Shown piece after piece: positions 42,972-52,509 of a stretch of DNA of 64,000 bases. The position numbers were made by a program, and so were the translations under genes. Position 1 is the stretch's first letter. Each line of letters opens with the position of its first letter. Below the pieces are notes generated by a model, which saw only the letters and a program-made list of their open reading frames with translations, was not told the origin of the DNA and searched no databases. This DNA is from JAOABP01 sp964590395 (lineage in GTDB: Bacteria; Hydrothermota; Tepidihabitantia; Tepidihabitantales; Tepidihabitantaceae), in the NCBI GenBank assembly GCA_964590395.1, contig CAZPVT010000030.1:278942-342941 (forward strand), given 5' to 3'.

Positions 42972-45059
42972 GTGGCGAGTTTTCTTTTAGAAATCGGCAC
43001 TGAAGAGTTACCACCCGCGGTGATTGAACCGGCTACACGGGAACTGCAATCTCGCATCCTAAACCTACTTAGGGAAAATGAGATTCAATTCGGTGCGACA
43101 GAGATTTTCTATACCCCGCGCCGCATTGCCTTGCGGATTAACGAACTGACAACAGAGAAACCGGCCACTGAAGTTGAATTCATAGGGCCACCGAAAAAGG
43201 CGGGTTTTGATGCTGCGGGCAATCCGACAAAAACCGCGCTGGGATTCGCCAGTGCCCATGGCAAGGATGTAAATGATTTATATATCAAACATACACCGAA
43301 AGGAGAGTATCTCTGTGTCCGCCGGCGTCTACCCGCGGTTACCACCGTCGAAATCCTCGCCCAACATCTACCCAATTTAATTACTACGCTACCTTTTCCC
43401 AGAACGATGCGTTGGGACCAATCCGGTCTCCGCTTCTCCCGTCCATTACGCCGGCTGACAGCAATTTTTGATTCTGAAATAGTCAAATTTTCCGTTGCCC
43501 AACTGCCCGCTGGCAACCAGATATTTGGCCACCGTAATTTCACCACATCACCACTAATACTAACCACCCCCCTAGACTACGAACCAATGCTCGAGAAGTT
43601 CAAAGTTATTGTTGCTCCCATCAGAAGACAAAATCTGATAATAGAGCAAGCAAACCAGTTGGTAAAGACACTGCCAGGTGAAGTGGTACCGGACAACGAA
43701 CTTTTGAACGAAACAGTAAATACAACCGAGTTTCCCGAACCCCTTCTCGGTAGCTTCCCTGTCCAGTACCTCCAATTGCCCAAACCGGTTCTGGTTACTG
43801 CCTTGCGGATGCATCAGCGTTGCTTTTCGGTTCAAGATAGCAACGGTAAACTCCTACCTTATTTCATTGTGGTAATCAATACACCAGACTGTGACAGAGA
43901 TTTAGTGCGCCGGTGGTATGAACGAGCAATTGAATCGAGGTTGCGCGACGCACTTTTCTTTGTAAACGCCGATTTAAAAAGCGGATTGGAGCCGTTAGTT
44001 GAAGAGGAAAAAAGGGTAATCTGGATTGAAGGTCTGGGTAGTTACTACGACAAAACCGTTAGGTTAAGAGAACTCTGCCGTTTTCTCAGTAATGCTGTTT
44101 CTGGTATCGATCAACAGCTACTGGACCGTGCCGCCTATCTGTGCAAAGCCGACCTTTTGACCAATTTAGTGCGCGAAAAAGAATTTACATCACTGCAGGG
44201 TGTGGTCGGTGGAATATACGCCCGACTCCTCGGCGAAGATGACGTAGTGGTTGACGCCATCGCTGAACATTATCTACCAAAGAGCACTGATGACCAACTG
44301 CCCAAATCGAACTATGCCGGGCTCCTGAGCATTGCCGACAAACTGGACAATATCATAGCAACATATCTGACTGGAAACAAACCGACCGGTTCAGAAGACC
44401 CGTTTGGTGTCCGTCGCCAGGCAACCGGGATCCTCGCAATCATTCTTCAAAATCGCTGGCCGATTGACCTAAGTGAATTAGTAAAAAATGTCTTGGATCT
44501 GTTTGCCGGCTTTAAAAACATCCCGTTAGCGACAACCAGTAGTGCGGTGATGACACTGTTTCAGGATCGCTTGGGAACGATTTTGTCCGAAAGGGGAATC
44601 AACTATGATGTGGCAAATGCGGTATTAAAAGCCGTCTGGCACATTCCGAGTGAAGCATTAATGCGCGCTGAAAGCATCGAACAGTTTCGTCAGCGCAAAG
44701 AATTTGAGCAGCTCGTTATCGGTCAGAAACGGGTAACCAATATCCTACGCGGCCGGACGATCGTTGGACTACCAGAGGAAAAGGAGCTGGTTGAACCGGC
44801 AGAACAGACTATCTTCCAGCAGGTAAAGTTACTCGAACCCAAATTGAAACAGCACCTGCAACAAAAGGACTATACTACCGTATTGAAACTACTTCTTTCC
44901 TTACGGCCCGCGATTGACCGACTATTTGATGAAGTACTGATAATGTGTGATGATGAAAAAATCCGGAACAATCGACTCCGGCTACTACACTATATCCGTT
45001 CTTTATTTGCCCAGTTTGCAGACCTTTCTGAAATAGTACTTGAGGGTGCGGCTAAGTAA
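42972..45059 (+). CDS. glyS: Glycyl-tRNA synthetase beta subunit
   Basis: A 695-residue beta chain of the heterotetrameric glycine enzyme, needed for tRNA binding. The N-terminal FLLEIGTEELPP is the family signature, FGHRNFTTSPL is in the core, and LTNLVREKEFTSLQGVVGGIYA is the HD-like part. The DPFGVRRQATGILAIIL segment and the C-terminal tRNA-binding helices are complete. The start is GTG. The alpha subunit gene glyQ is not adjacent and not in the window. It probably heads the plus-strand run up to the DUF192 gene. Confidence 0.95.
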   Translation: MASFLLEIGTEELPPAVIEPATRELQSRILNLLRENEIQFGATEIFYTPRRIALRINELTTEKPATEVEFIGPPKKAGFDAAGNPTKTALGFASAHGKDVNDLYIKHTPKGEYLCVRRRLPAVTTVEILAQHLPNLITTLPFPRTMRWDQSGLRFSRPLRRLTAIFDSEIVKFSVAQLPAGNQIFGHRNFTTSPLILTTPLDYEPMLEKFKVIVAPIRRQNLIIEQANQLVKTLPGEVVPDNELLNETVNTTEFPEPLLGSFPVQYLQLPKPVLVTALRMHQRCFSVQDSNGKLLPYFIVVINTPDCDRDLVRRWYERAIESRLRDALFFVNADLKSGLEPLVEEEKRVIWIEGLGSYYDKTVRLRELCRFLSNAVSGIDQQLLDRAAYLCKADLLTNLVREKEFTSLQGVVGGIYARLLGEDDVVVDAIAEHYLPKSTDDQLPKSNYAGLLSIADKLDNIIATYLTGNKPTGSEDPFGVRRQATGILAIILQNRWPIDLSELVKNVLDLFAGFKNIPLATTSSAVMTLFQDRLGTILSERGINYDVANAVLKAVWHIPSEALMRAESIEQFRQRKEFEQLVIGQKRVTNILRGRTIVGLPEEKELVEPAEQTIFQQVKLLEPKLKQHLQQKDYTTVLKLLLSLRPAIDRLFDEVLIMCDDEKIRNNRLRLLHYIRSLFAQFADLSEIVLEGAAK

Positions 45060-45534
45060 TAATTACCACCCTTTAATACTGCTTTTGATCTTAACGACAC
45101 TAGCCTGCCAGCTAACCAGCAAGAATCGTACTGCCCAGCGCAAAAACCAGCGAGAAAAAACAGCGGCAACAAAGGTAACGGTAATTACCGTAAAAGGAAA
45201 CCGGCTTTACGCCGAAGTAGCCAACACCCCAGAAACCCGGGCACTTGGCTTGATGTTTCGCAACTATCTGGCACCGGATTCTGGCATGCTGTTTATTTTC
45301 GAACAGAATGAAACACCGCGCTTCTGGATGAAAAACTGTTTTATTCCACTTTCCATCGCATTCATCGATAGTAACGGTATCATCACTGACATCCTGGAGA
45401 TGACGCCGATGGACACCCTGACTAGATACACCTCTTCAAAACCTGTCCGTTACGCACTTGAAGCAACCACCGGCTGGTTTACTTACCGGGGTATAAAACC
45501 CGGGGATACGATTCGGGGCATACTCCGCGAATGA
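45040..45534 (+). CDS. DUF192-family lipoprotein
   Basis: A 164-residue protein that overlaps the glyS end by 20 bp and begins TTG or, six bases later, GTG. LLILTTLAC is a lipobox, so Cys23 should be lipidated. The mature part has TRALGLMFRNYLAPDSGMLFIFE and PRFWMKNCFIPLSIAFID, the core of the DUF192 family of small beta-barrel proteins, and ends in a conserved GIKPGDTI. The function of the family is unsettled. An outer-membrane or inner-membrane periplasmic location is expected. Confidence 0.87.
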   Translation: MRVRLSNNYHPLILLLILTTLACQLTSKNRTAQRKNQREKTAATKVTVITVKGNRLYAEVANTPETRALGLMFRNYLAPDSGMLFIFEQNETPRFWMKNCFIPLSIAFIDSNGIITDILEMTPMDTLTRYTSSKPVRYALEATTGWFTYRGIKPGDTIRGILRE

Positions 45535-45611
45535 TATCCGGATAATTACCGTGAATATCTACCACCTTACGACGATAAATTCCGAAATCACGCTTGGGCT
45601 TAGTGGGTTAC

Positions 45612-45639
45612 TTGACTCACAGCGCCAATTGGTTAATCT
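45612..45639 (+). promoter_or_regulatory. Possible promoter of the TPR lipoprotein / pyr operon
   Basis: TTGACT (45612-45617), a 16 bp spacer and a weak TAATCT (45634-45639). A short leader would carry the AGAGG site of the TTG at 45658. Confidence 0.3.
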
Positions 45640-45657
45640 TTGAATACAGAGGATAGA

Positions 45658-46956
45658 TTGCAGCCAAAAAACATTTTTGCACTACTCATCTCTGCCATTT
45701 TGGTCGCTGGCTGTGCCTATTTTAATACCTTCCATAATGCCCAGGTTTATTATCGGGAAGGGATGAAATTAAAAAAGCAGGGCCAAGGTTCTTTGGCAGG
45801 ATCAAAATTCGATAAAGCGATTGAAAAATCGGCGTTAGTCATCAGCCGGTATCCGAGGTCATCCTGGGTAGATGATGCGCTCTTTCTCATTGGTCGATGT
45901 TATTTTGAGAAATCCGAGTTCGCTCGGGCAGCAAAATATTTTGAGCAACTGCGACTCGTCTTTCCCCAATCGAAGTTTGGACCGGAAGCGGACCTGTATC
46001 GCGGGCTGGCGCTGATTCGAGATGGCAAGACCGGAACCGGTAAACTCCTCCTCGAAGCATTAAAAAGAAACCATCCCCACTGGAATGAAGCGGTGAGTTT
46101 TCATTTAGCAATTACCGAACTTGAGCTGGACGACCAAAAAACTGGCATCGACTCCCTACTATCTTTTGTACACCGTTTTCCCCGGTCCCGGTATTACCTT
46201 TATGCCGCCCGGGAACTGTCAGATAACTATCTCCGTGCCCAGAACTACGCCCAAGCCGAGAGTTGGTATTACCGCTACAGCAGATTAGAATCAGATGTGC
46301 GAAAACGGACTGAGGCACAGGTTAAAATTGCCCTTTGCCGTTATCACCAGGAAAGATATGACGAAGCACTGAAAATGGCTGAAAACATCCTGGGCCGATA
46401 CAGCGACATGGACGAAGAGTTATATCTGATCATCGGCAAGACACAACTGGCAATAGGTAAGGATATGGAAGCAATAGCAACCCTATCCCGGGTTCGCGCC
46501 AATAACGCCAACGGTGCCGAAGCGGGATTCCTGATTGGCAAATTCTACGAGGAACACCGCGATTTTACCCGGGCACGCGCCTACTATGACAGCGCCAAGT
46601 TGCGCCGCGCAGAATCAGAATTCGGCGTTCTTGCTACCAAAAGGGCTTCACTCTTAAACGCCTTTACTCAAGACACTACTGACAACCGTTCTCCCCCCGA
46701 AGTAATGTTTCTCCTGGCAGAGGTCCACAACCTCAACCTCGCAGAATTTGATTCCGCAATGACTATCTATCAACGGGTGGCAGACTCATTCCCTGAATCG
46801 GACTGGGCACCAAAAGCCCTGTTAGCCAAGGGGTGGATACTACTCCGGGTAAAAGGTGATACAACCCAGGCATCCCAGGTGTTAAACCAACTGATCAGTC
46901 GTTATCCCAGGTCTGAATATGCTGAGCAGGCACGGCGTTGGCTGGGCATCAATTAG
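45658..46956 (+). CDS. TPR-repeat lipoprotein (YfgC/BamD-like scaffold)
   Basis: A 432-residue protein. TTG at 45658 follows AGAGG at good spacing; a TTG at 45640 is also in frame. ALLISAILVAGC is a lipobox. The rest is made of tetratricopeptide-like repeats, including SSWVDDALFLIGRCYFEKSEFARAAKYF and PKALLAKGWILLRVKGDTTQASQVL split across the chain. The arrangement recalls BamD-like outer-membrane assembly lipoproteins, but it is longer and no specific motif allows a firm role. pyrK begins within about 26 bp. Confidence 0.8.
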   Translation: MQPKNIFALLISAILVAGCAYFNTFHNAQVYYREGMKLKKQGQGSLAGSKFDKAIEKSALVISRYPRSSWVDDALFLIGRCYFEKSEFARAAKYFEQLRLVFPQSKFGPEADLYRGLALIRDGKTGTGKLLLEALKRNHPHWNEAVSFHLAITELELDDQKTGIDSLLSFVHRFPRSRYYLYAARELSDNYLRAQNYAQAESWYYRYSRLESDVRKRTEAQVKIALCRYHQERYDEALKMAENILGRYSDMDEELYLIIGKTQLAIGKDMEAIATLSRVRANNANGAEAGFLIGKFYEEHRDFTRARAYYDSAKLRRAESEFGVLATKRASLLNAFTQDTTDNRSPPEVMFLLAEVHNLNLAEFDSAMTIYQRVADSFPESDWAPKALLAKGWILLRVKGDTTQASQVLNQLISRYPRSEYAEQARRWLGIN

Positions 46957-46981
46957 CCCATATTCCTACACCCGGAAAACT

Positions 46982-47752
46982 TTGGTTATCAAAACCGATT
47001 CTGGTTTTCTGGCAAAGGTAATTGAAGCTAAGTGGTTGACCAATAATATCTTCTCGGTCTGGCTGGAAAATCCAAAATCCCAACGTAAACCCAAACCCGG
47101 TCAGTTTTTTGGTGTCAAAGTTCCTACTCATCACCATTTACTATTGCGTCGACCGGTTTCCGTCGCTGACTTCTATCAGAATAGAATCCGCCTTGTCATC
47201 CGTGTCGTGGGACAAGGCACCGCCGCAATGAGCCAGACAGCAAAGGAGGCGAAATGGGATCTACTCGGACCTCTGGGCAAACCAGCACCGCTTGTCCGCC
47301 AAAAGGATGTTATTGTCTGTGGTGGTGGTGTCGGTATTGCTCCGCTCCTCTATCTAACAAAATGGTTAAAGAGAAACAATCGGGTTACAGTTATCCTTGG
47401 TGCCAAGACTCCCTCGGATTTGATACTTTTGGACAATTTTCGCAAGCTTGATCTCCCGGTTTCGATCACTACTGAAAACGGTGCACTGGGTAAAAAAGGA
47501 GTCGTTACTGATCTAATACCAGAGGTGTTAAGTAGGACAAAAAAACCGGTAATTTATGCCTGTGGTCCCAAACAGATGCTACTTCCCCTAAAACAACTTG
47601 CTGGTCAAGTAACGGTTTTGGGATTTCTAGAACAACGGATGGGTTGCGGAACAGGCATCTGCTACTGCTGTGGGATTAAAAAAACAATCGGTGGCTACCT
47701 GCGGGTTTGCCGTGACGGCCCGGTCGTCAATTTAAATCAGGTGTTGCTATGA
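46982..47752 (+). CDS. pyrK: Dihydroorotate dehydrogenase electron transfer subunit
   Basis: A 256-residue FAD and [2Fe-2S] protein that passes electrons from the catalytic subunit to NAD. LLRRPVSVAD is the flavin-binding RxxS motif (about 43-52), VCGGGVGIAPLL binds NAD, and GCGTGICYCCGIKK..GYLRVCRDGPV holds the four cluster cysteines. TTG at 46982 gives the usual family N-terminus; the longer frame from 46919 overlaps the TPR gene. It overlaps pyrD by 4 bp. Confidence 0.93.
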   Translation: MVIKTDSGFLAKVIEAKWLTNNIFSVWLENPKSQRKPKPGQFFGVKVPTHHHLLLRRPVSVADFYQNRIRLVIRVVGQGTAAMSQTAKEAKWDLLGPLGKPAPLVRQKDVIVCGGGVGIAPLLYLTKWLKRNNRVTVILGAKTPSDLILLDNFRKLDLPVSITTENGALGKKGVVTDLIPEVLSRTKKPVIYACGPKQMLLPLKQLAGQVTVLGFLEQRMGCGTGICYCCGIKKTIGGYLRVCRDGPVVNLNQVLL

Positions 47753-48651
47753 AACTACCGGTGGTAATAAGAGGGGTAGAATTTGCCAATCCGGTTCTTG
47801 CTGCATCAGGAACCTTTGGCTTTGGCATTGAGTTCCCAAAAGTTGCCCGCCGACTGGGTGGAGTCGTTACCAAAGCACTAACCGTCTTGCCACGAGAAGG
47901 TAACCCCCCGCCCAGAATCGCTGAAGTATTTGGAGGCGTTGTAAACTCGGTTGGTTTAGAAAACCCGGGGTTAGAAGCCTTTAAGCAAAAAGTTATACCC
48001 AGACTAAAAAAACTGGGTACAAGGGTAATTGTGAATATCGCCGGTTTTACCATTGACGAATTTCTGCAACTGACCGATGCACTGAACCTCCCGGAGATCG
48101 ATGGCATAGAGATCAATCTTTCCTGCCCTAATGTCAAAGCGGGAGGTGTAAACTGGGGCCAGAAACCTAAAACCGTAGAAAGGGTAACCAGCGAAATTAA
48201 AAAACGAACTGAGAAACTACTGATTGTTAAACTAACTGGCAACTTTGTTGACCCAGCAGAAACTGGCAGGGCAGCCGAAGCAGGTGGTGCCGATGCGGTT
48301 ACCGTGCTCAATACCCTGTTTGCGCTGGTCCTTGACGAAACAGGTTCTCCACTCCTCGGTGCTCGGACCGGTGGTCTATCAGGTCCGGCGATAAAACCAT
48401 TTGCCCTCTTTTGTGTTGATCGAGTGGCAAATGCGGTTAAAATCCCGGTAATCGGCTGTGGTGGAATAATGAGTGGTAGCGATGCTTTTGAATTCTTGTG
48501 TGCTGGAGCGAGCCTGGTACAGATAGGAACTGCCCATATGGTCAACCCCAGGGCAGGGTTAGTGATCATACGTGAATTGGCAATACTCTGCCGAAAAAGA
48601 AAAATCAGAACCTTAACCGAAATAATTGGCAAAATCAGGGGGCAAAAATGA
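47749..48651 (+). CDS. pyrD: Dihydroorotate dehydrogenase B, catalytic subunit
   Basis: A 300-residue FMN enzyme of class 1B that oxidises dihydroorotate to orotate with PyrK. NPVLAASGTFGFG near the N-terminus, NLSCPNVKAGG with the catalytic Cys (about residue 126), VKLTGN and GCGGIMSGSDAFEFL are the class signatures. It overlaps pyrK and pyrF by ATGA units, so the four pyr genes are tightly coupled. Confidence 0.95.
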   Translation: MKLPVVIRGVEFANPVLAASGTFGFGIEFPKVARRLGGVVTKALTVLPREGNPPPRIAEVFGGVVNSVGLENPGLEAFKQKVIPRLKKLGTRVIVNIAGFTIDEFLQLTDALNLPEIDGIEINLSCPNVKAGGVNWGQKPKTVERVTSEIKKRTEKLLIVKLTGNFVDPAETGRAAEAGGADAVTVLNTLFALVLDETGSPLLGARTGGLSGPAIKPFALFCVDRVANAVKIPVIGCGGIMSGSDAFEFLCAGASLVQIGTAHMVNPRAGLVIIRELAILCRKRKIRTLTEIIGKIRGQK

Positions 48652-49361
48652 GCAAACTCATTCTGGCTTTGAATGTTGCTGATGCAACGACCGCCAGACA
48701 ACTCTACGAAAAGATCCGCGACAATATTGACCTTTATAAGATCGGCATCGACCTCTGGACGAGGTATGGCCCGGAATTGGTACGGGAACTGCGCGCGGCT
48801 GGCGCTGAAATCTTCCTGGATCTGAAATTTTCTGACATACCATCAGTGGTTGCCAAGGCGGTCGAAGCGGTAACCGAACTGGGAATCAAAATGCTAACCG
48901 TGCACACTATGGGTGGTGCCGAGATGCTGTACGCTGCAGCCCGAACCGCAAAACTGACCGCAGAAAAATTGGGTCAGGAGAAACCACTTCTCCTCGGTGT
49001 CACGGTTCTCACCAGTCTTGACCGTGCTGGCTTGACCCAGATCACCGGTTGTTCACAAGAGGTGGCAAACCGGGTCGTCGCCCTTGCCGAACTCGCCCAG
49101 AGTATGGAACTGGATGGTGTGGTCGCCTCTCCTAAGGAAATCCAGTTGATCAAGAAAGCCTGTGGGCCGAAATTCCTGGTTGTTACCCCGGGAATTAGAT
49201 TGACCGCGACCCAAGCCACCGATGACCAACAGCGGTTGCTAACCCCGCGCGAGGCGAAAAAAGCGGGCGCCGATTACATCGTGGTAGGTAGACCGATCTA
49301 TGAAGCACCCGACCCGATAAAAGTCATCGACGAAATCAAATCCCAAATGAAAGGAACGTGA
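48648..49361 (+). CDS. pyrF: Orotidine 5'-phosphate decarboxylase
   Basis: A 237-residue TIM-barrel enzyme that makes UMP from OMP. LALNVADATTA opens the barrel, FLDLKFSDIPSVV (about 60-72) carries the Asp-Lys-x-x-Asp catalytic set, and VVTPGIR and GADYIVVGRPIYEA bind phosphate. It overlaps pyrD by 4 bp, and pyrE starts on its stop codon (TGATG). Confidence 0.95.
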   Translation: MSKLILALNVADATTARQLYEKIRDNIDLYKIGIDLWTRYGPELVRELRAAGAEIFLDLKFSDIPSVVAKAVEAVTELGIKMLTVHTMGGAEMLYAAARTAKLTAEKLGQEKPLLLGVTVLTSLDRAGLTQITGCSQEVANRVVALAELAQSMELDGVVASPKEIQLIKKACGPKFLVVTPGIRLTATQATDDQQRLLTPREAKKAGADYIVVGRPIYEAPDPIKVIDEIKSQMKGT

Positions 49362-49942
49362 TGTCCGAAGAAATTATCAGGCTACTGAAACAGTATCGGG
49401 TTATCCAAGACGGCCATTTTCTCTTAACCTCAGGCCTGCATTCGGATCGCTATTTTGAAAAGTTTCGGATCCTTGAACACCCACAACTCTGTGCCTGGTT
49501 TGCGAACAAAATCGCCCACTTTTTTGAAAAACACAAAGTGGATGTGGTCTGCGGTCCAACTACGGGCGGCGTGATCGTTGCCTATGAGGTGGCACGACAA
49601 CTTGCCTGCCGGTGCGTAATTGCTGAAAAAGCCGAACAAGGCAGAAAGATCGGCCGGGGGTTTTCTCTGGGTAGCAAAGATCGGATACTGGTCGTTGATG
49701 ATGTACTGACCACCGGTAGTTCCATCAACGAAACAGTAACCGCTATCCAACATACCGGCACCCAAATAATTGGCGTAGGTGTTTTTATCGACCGCAGTGC
49801 TGGGGTTTCCTTCCCATTGCCCTTCTTCGCGGTCTATCAGGAGCCGATCCAGAATTTTCCACCAGAGCGATGTCCGTTGTGCCGAGCCGGGATACCGCTG
49901 ACAGTTCCTGGCAGGAGTGGTAAAGGCGACAGATTAACTTGA
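49361..49942 (+). CDS. pyrE: Orotate phosphoribosyltransferase
   Basis: A 193-residue enzyme that joins orotate and PRPP. FLLTSGLHSDRYFEKFRIL is the family N-terminus, VVCGPTTGGVIVAYEVA is the substrate loop and RILVVDDVLTTGSSINETV is the PRPP-binding motif with its two acidic residues. ATG at 49361 is preferred over GTG at 49358 because AAGGA is well spaced from it. It closes the pyrKDFE set. pyrB and pyrC are not in the window. Confidence 0.95.
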   Translation: MSEEIIRLLKQYRVIQDGHFLLTSGLHSDRYFEKFRILEHPQLCAWFANKIAHFFEKHKVDVVCGPTTGGVIVAYEVARQLACRCVIAEKAEQGRKIGRGFSLGSKDRILVVDDVLTTGSSINETVTAIQHTGTQIIGVGVFIDRSAGVSFPLPFFAVYQEPIQNFPPERCPLCRAGIPLTVPGRSGKGDRLT

Positions 49943-49968
49943 CAATAAAAAAGATTCTGTTTTAATAT
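49939..49968 (+). promoter_or_regulatory. Promoter of the pal-tol operon
   Basis: TTGACA (49939-49944) followed by TTTAATAT. A -10 box of TTTAAT (16 bp spacer) or TAATAT (18 bp) fits. The leader would be about 65-70 bases, ending in an AAGGAGG site before the ATG at 50040. Confidence 0.55.
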
Positions 49969-50039
49969 TAACAAGGAAATAATGAATCGAACACTAAATG
50001 CAATAGCAAGGCAAATAATAAAACAAGGAGGATAAGGAT

Positions 50040-50561
50040 ATGAGGAAAGCCGACAAAGCAGTTATTCTGCTGGTCAGTTTAATTGCCACGCTGATGCTGT
50101 TCGGCTGTGCCAAAAAAACGTGTGTGAAACCGGTCGGTGAAGAACCGGTAGTAGTTGAACCGCCGGCTGAAATAGAAGAAGTTGAGACTGGTGAACCGAA
50201 GACCCCGCCTACGATCGGTCTGAATCTGCAGACAATTTACTTTGACTTTGACAGGTTTGATATTCGGCCCAGTGATGCTCAGACCCTTGAGCAAAACGCT
50301 AACCAGATCAAAAAGGCATTAAATCAGGGACAGAATTTCCGGGTTACGATTGAAGGGTACTGCTGTCCGATCGGAACTGCGGAATACAATATGGCACTTG
50401 GTCTACGTCGGGCAGAAACAGCCAAGGCATATCTCATTAAACTGGGAGTAAATGGTACAATACTCAATACGGTCAGTTACGGTGAAGAACGACTGGTAAC
50501 CACCGACTCGCTGGAATATCATCTCAACCGTCGCTGTGAATTTAAAACGGTCGGGAAATAA
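50040..50561 (+). CDS. pal: Peptidoglycan-associated lipoprotein Pal, with altered DAP-binding motif
   Basis: A 173-residue OmpA-C domain lipoprotein. LMLFGC is the lipobox (Cys23). The C-terminal domain opens with IYFDFDRFDIRPSDAQ and ends with LNRRCEF. The stretch usually read GHxDxxGTxEYN is GYCCPIGTAEYN, so the Asp that contacts diaminopimelate in Pal and OmpA is replaced by Cys, while the Arg in LGLRRA is kept. This may alter peptidoglycan binding or allow a disulfide between the two Cys. First gene of the Tol-Pal set. Confidence 0.92.
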   Translation: MRKADKAVILLVSLIATLMLFGCAKKTCVKPVGEEPVVVEPPAEIEEVETGEPKTPPTIGLNLQTIYFDFDRFDIRPSDAQTLEQNANQIKKALNQGQNFRVTIEGYCCPIGTAEYNMALGLRRAETAKAYLIKLGVNGTILNTVSYGEERLVTTDSLEYHLNRRCEFKTVGK

Positions 50562-50581
50562 CCTCCCTTCACCACAGATGG

Positions 50582-51346
50582 ATGATGACTGCCAGTAGGG
50601 TAGTGACAAAGTTCGGTTATTACCTATTGGTTCCTTATGCTACCCTACTGGCAGTTATCAGCAGTGGTTGTACTGTCTACCGTCAGTTCGTCCGGCGTGT
50701 CGAATTAATTGACTCCATCGCGGTAAGACTGGAAAGGGTGGAAAAAGCCCAGACAAGGCAGAAAGAGGAAATTGCTAATCTTCGGGCAGCGACATTAACC
50801 CAGTTGGAAAAGATGGAAATGGCCTTTAATCAAATGGATGCAGAACTGATCGACCTCGGCGAACGAATGGAAAAAATCGGCAGAAAAGTCGGTGCCTGGC
50901 GCGGTGAACTGATCGCCGAAAACGCCTCCTCTGAAACCAGCAAGGTAAAATTGGACACCGCTACCGCGGGTATTGATGCTGATAAACTCTATAACACCGC
51001 ATATCTGGATTTCACCCGCAGTAACTATCAGGTTGCGATCATCGGTTTTCGCCGGTTCATTCAGACGTTCCCCACCAGTGAAATGGCGGATAACGCGCAA
51101 TACTGGCTGGGTGAATGTTTCTACTCCCTCAACCAACTTGATAGTGCAGAAACGGAATTCAAACTCGTTGCTGAAAGATATCCCGACGGCAACAAAGTTC
51201 CCGCCGCCCTTTACAAATTAGGCATCATCTATCAATTGCAAGGAAAGAATAAAAAAGCCAAAGAGAAGCTCACCGAAGTTGTCAATAACTACCCGAAAAG
51301 TCCTGAAGCGCAACTGGCTAAAGAACGTTTGAACACCATCAAATAA
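50582..51346 (+). CDS. cpoB: CpoB/YbgF-like Tol-Pal lipoprotein
   Basis: A 254-residue protein with a lipobox (AVISSGC), a coiled-coil part (about 38-110, with ERVEKAQTRQKEEIANL) and a C-terminal TPR part (YNTAYLDFTRSNYQVAI, YWLGECFYSLNQLDSAETEF, YKLGIIYQLQGKNKKAKEKL), the layout of CpoB. CpoB links peptidoglycan synthesis to outer-membrane constriction. The E. coli protein is soluble and not lipidated, so the lipobox is a difference. The ATG at 50582 has no clear ribosome site. Confidence 0.87.
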   Translation: MMTASRVVTKFGYYLLVPYATLLAVISSGCTVYRQFVRRVELIDSIAVRLERVEKAQTRQKEEIANLRAATLTQLEKMEMAFNQMDAELIDLGERMEKIGRKVGAWRGELIAENASSETSKVKLDTATAGIDADKLYNTAYLDFTRSNYQVAIIGFRRFIQTFPTSEMADNAQYWLGECFYSLNQLDSAETEFKLVAERYPDGNKVPAALYKLGIIYQLQGKNKKAKEKLTEVVNNYPKSPEAQLAKERLNTIK

Positions 51347-51352
51347 ACCTTA

Positions 51353-52066
51353 ATGCCAGCCAATAACCTTTTTACACCATTCATTTCTGCCGGACCATTT
51401 GCTTTAGCAATCATTTTTATCCTTTTCATTATGTCAATCGTCTCCTGGGCGATTTTCCTAAAAAAACTCCACCAGTTCCGTCGAGCACAATCGCAGACCC
51501 GCAGTTTTCTCAGCACATTTGGCTACCGCCGCAACCTCCAGGACTACGCTGAACTTGCCCGACTGTTTCCCGCATCGCCTTTGGTTCAACTACTGGGCGC
51601 AGCGATTGAAGAACGGTCGCTTTTGGAAAAAGAGTCTTCTCTGCCTACTAATGAAGAGACGTTAAATATGTTGTTGCCCAACATTACCGAGGCGATGGAA
51701 CGCCGGAGTTCGCGCCTGCTTGAACAACTGGAAAGTTCACTGTCCTTTCTGGCAACTACCACGATGGTGGCGCCATTCTTGGGACTCCTGGGAACGGTTC
51801 AGGGTGTATTACGCACCTTCCTCTCACTTCGCGGTGCCCAGCTACCCACCCTCCAGTTGATCGCACCTGGAATCTCGGACGCACTGGTAACCACCGTAAT
51901 GGGTTTACTCGTAGCAATCCCTGCTGCCCTGTTTTACAACTATTTTGTGAGCCGGGTGCGTAAACTGCAATCTGAAATGGAACGTTTCATCTCGGAGTTA
52001 ACCGGTATGTTCCGCCGTGAGGTGCATCGTCGGACTGAATCAACTGTCAAATCGGTTAGGGACTAA
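51353..52066 (+). CDS. tolQ: TolQ/ExbB-type proton channel
   Basis: A 237-residue inner-membrane protein with three helices (about 13-37, 135-165 and 170-195). LATTTMVAPFLGLLGTVQGVLRTF and ISDALVTTVMGLLVAIPAALFYN are the two signature TM regions with the conserved Thr and Pro of MotA/TolQ/ExbB. It follows cpoB by 6 bp. With TolR it forms the pmf-driven motor for TolA. Confidence 0.93.
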   Translation: MPANNLFTPFISAGPFALAIIFILFIMSIVSWAIFLKKLHQFRRAQSQTRSFLSTFGYRRNLQDYAELARLFPASPLVQLLGAAIEERSLLEKESSLPTNEETLNMLLPNITEAMERRSSRLLEQLESSLSFLATTTMVAPFLGLLGTVQGVLRTFLSLRGAQLPTLQLIAPGISDALVTTVMGLLVAIPAALFYNYFVSRVRKLQSEMERFISELTGMFRREVHRRTESTVKSVRD

Positions 52067-52073
52067 TCGTCTA

Positions 52074-52493
52074 ATGAATAACGAACGAAAAACCAACAGC
52101 CGGCTCAAACTCCTGGCAGAGATGAATATCACTTCGCTCGCTGATGTCAGTTTCACCCTGATGATCATCTTTCTGATTGCCGGTGTCTCAACCGCTTTAA
52201 GCCGGCAACAGGGGATTGATTTAGAACTTCCCAGAACAACCCGGCCTGAACCGCAAACTCAGCGCGGGCTTGTCATCTCGGTTAAAGCGGATGGCCAAAT
52301 TTTCATCGGCACCAAAGCAGTAACACTGAACGGGTTTGCTCGAGCGCTGAACGATCAACTCAACAAAGGTGAATACAATCAGGTTTATCTCCACGCTGAC
52401 CGGCGTGTTGATTACGGCACAATAATTGAAATTTTAGGTCTAATACGGGAACAAGGCATCACCAACATCGGACTGACTGCCCTGCCCAAATAG
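52074..52493 (+). CDS. tolR: TolR/ExbD-type protein
   Basis: A 139-residue single-pass protein. MNITSLADVSFTLMIIFLIAG carries the Asp in the membrane helix that gates protons (Asp in LADVSF). The periplasmic part ends with VYLHADRRVDYGTIIEILGLIREQGI, typical of ExbD/TolR. ATG at 52074 is used; longer frames overlap tolQ and lack the family start. Confidence 0.93.
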   Translation: MNNERKTNSRLKLLAEMNITSLADVSFTLMIIFLIAGVSTALSRQQGIDLELPRTTRPEPQTQRGLVISVKADGQIFIGTKAVTLNGFARALNDQLNKGEYNQVYLHADRRVDYGTIIEILGLIREQGITNIGLTALPK

Positions 52494-52509
52494 ATTGCGT
52501 TAAGGGTAA

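Noticed and set aside
47727..48701. Minus-strand open frame of 324 codons opposite pyrD
   Set aside because: It mirrors the pyrD frame almost exactly. pyrD carries all family motifs and is in an operon, and the antisense product has low-complexity composition.
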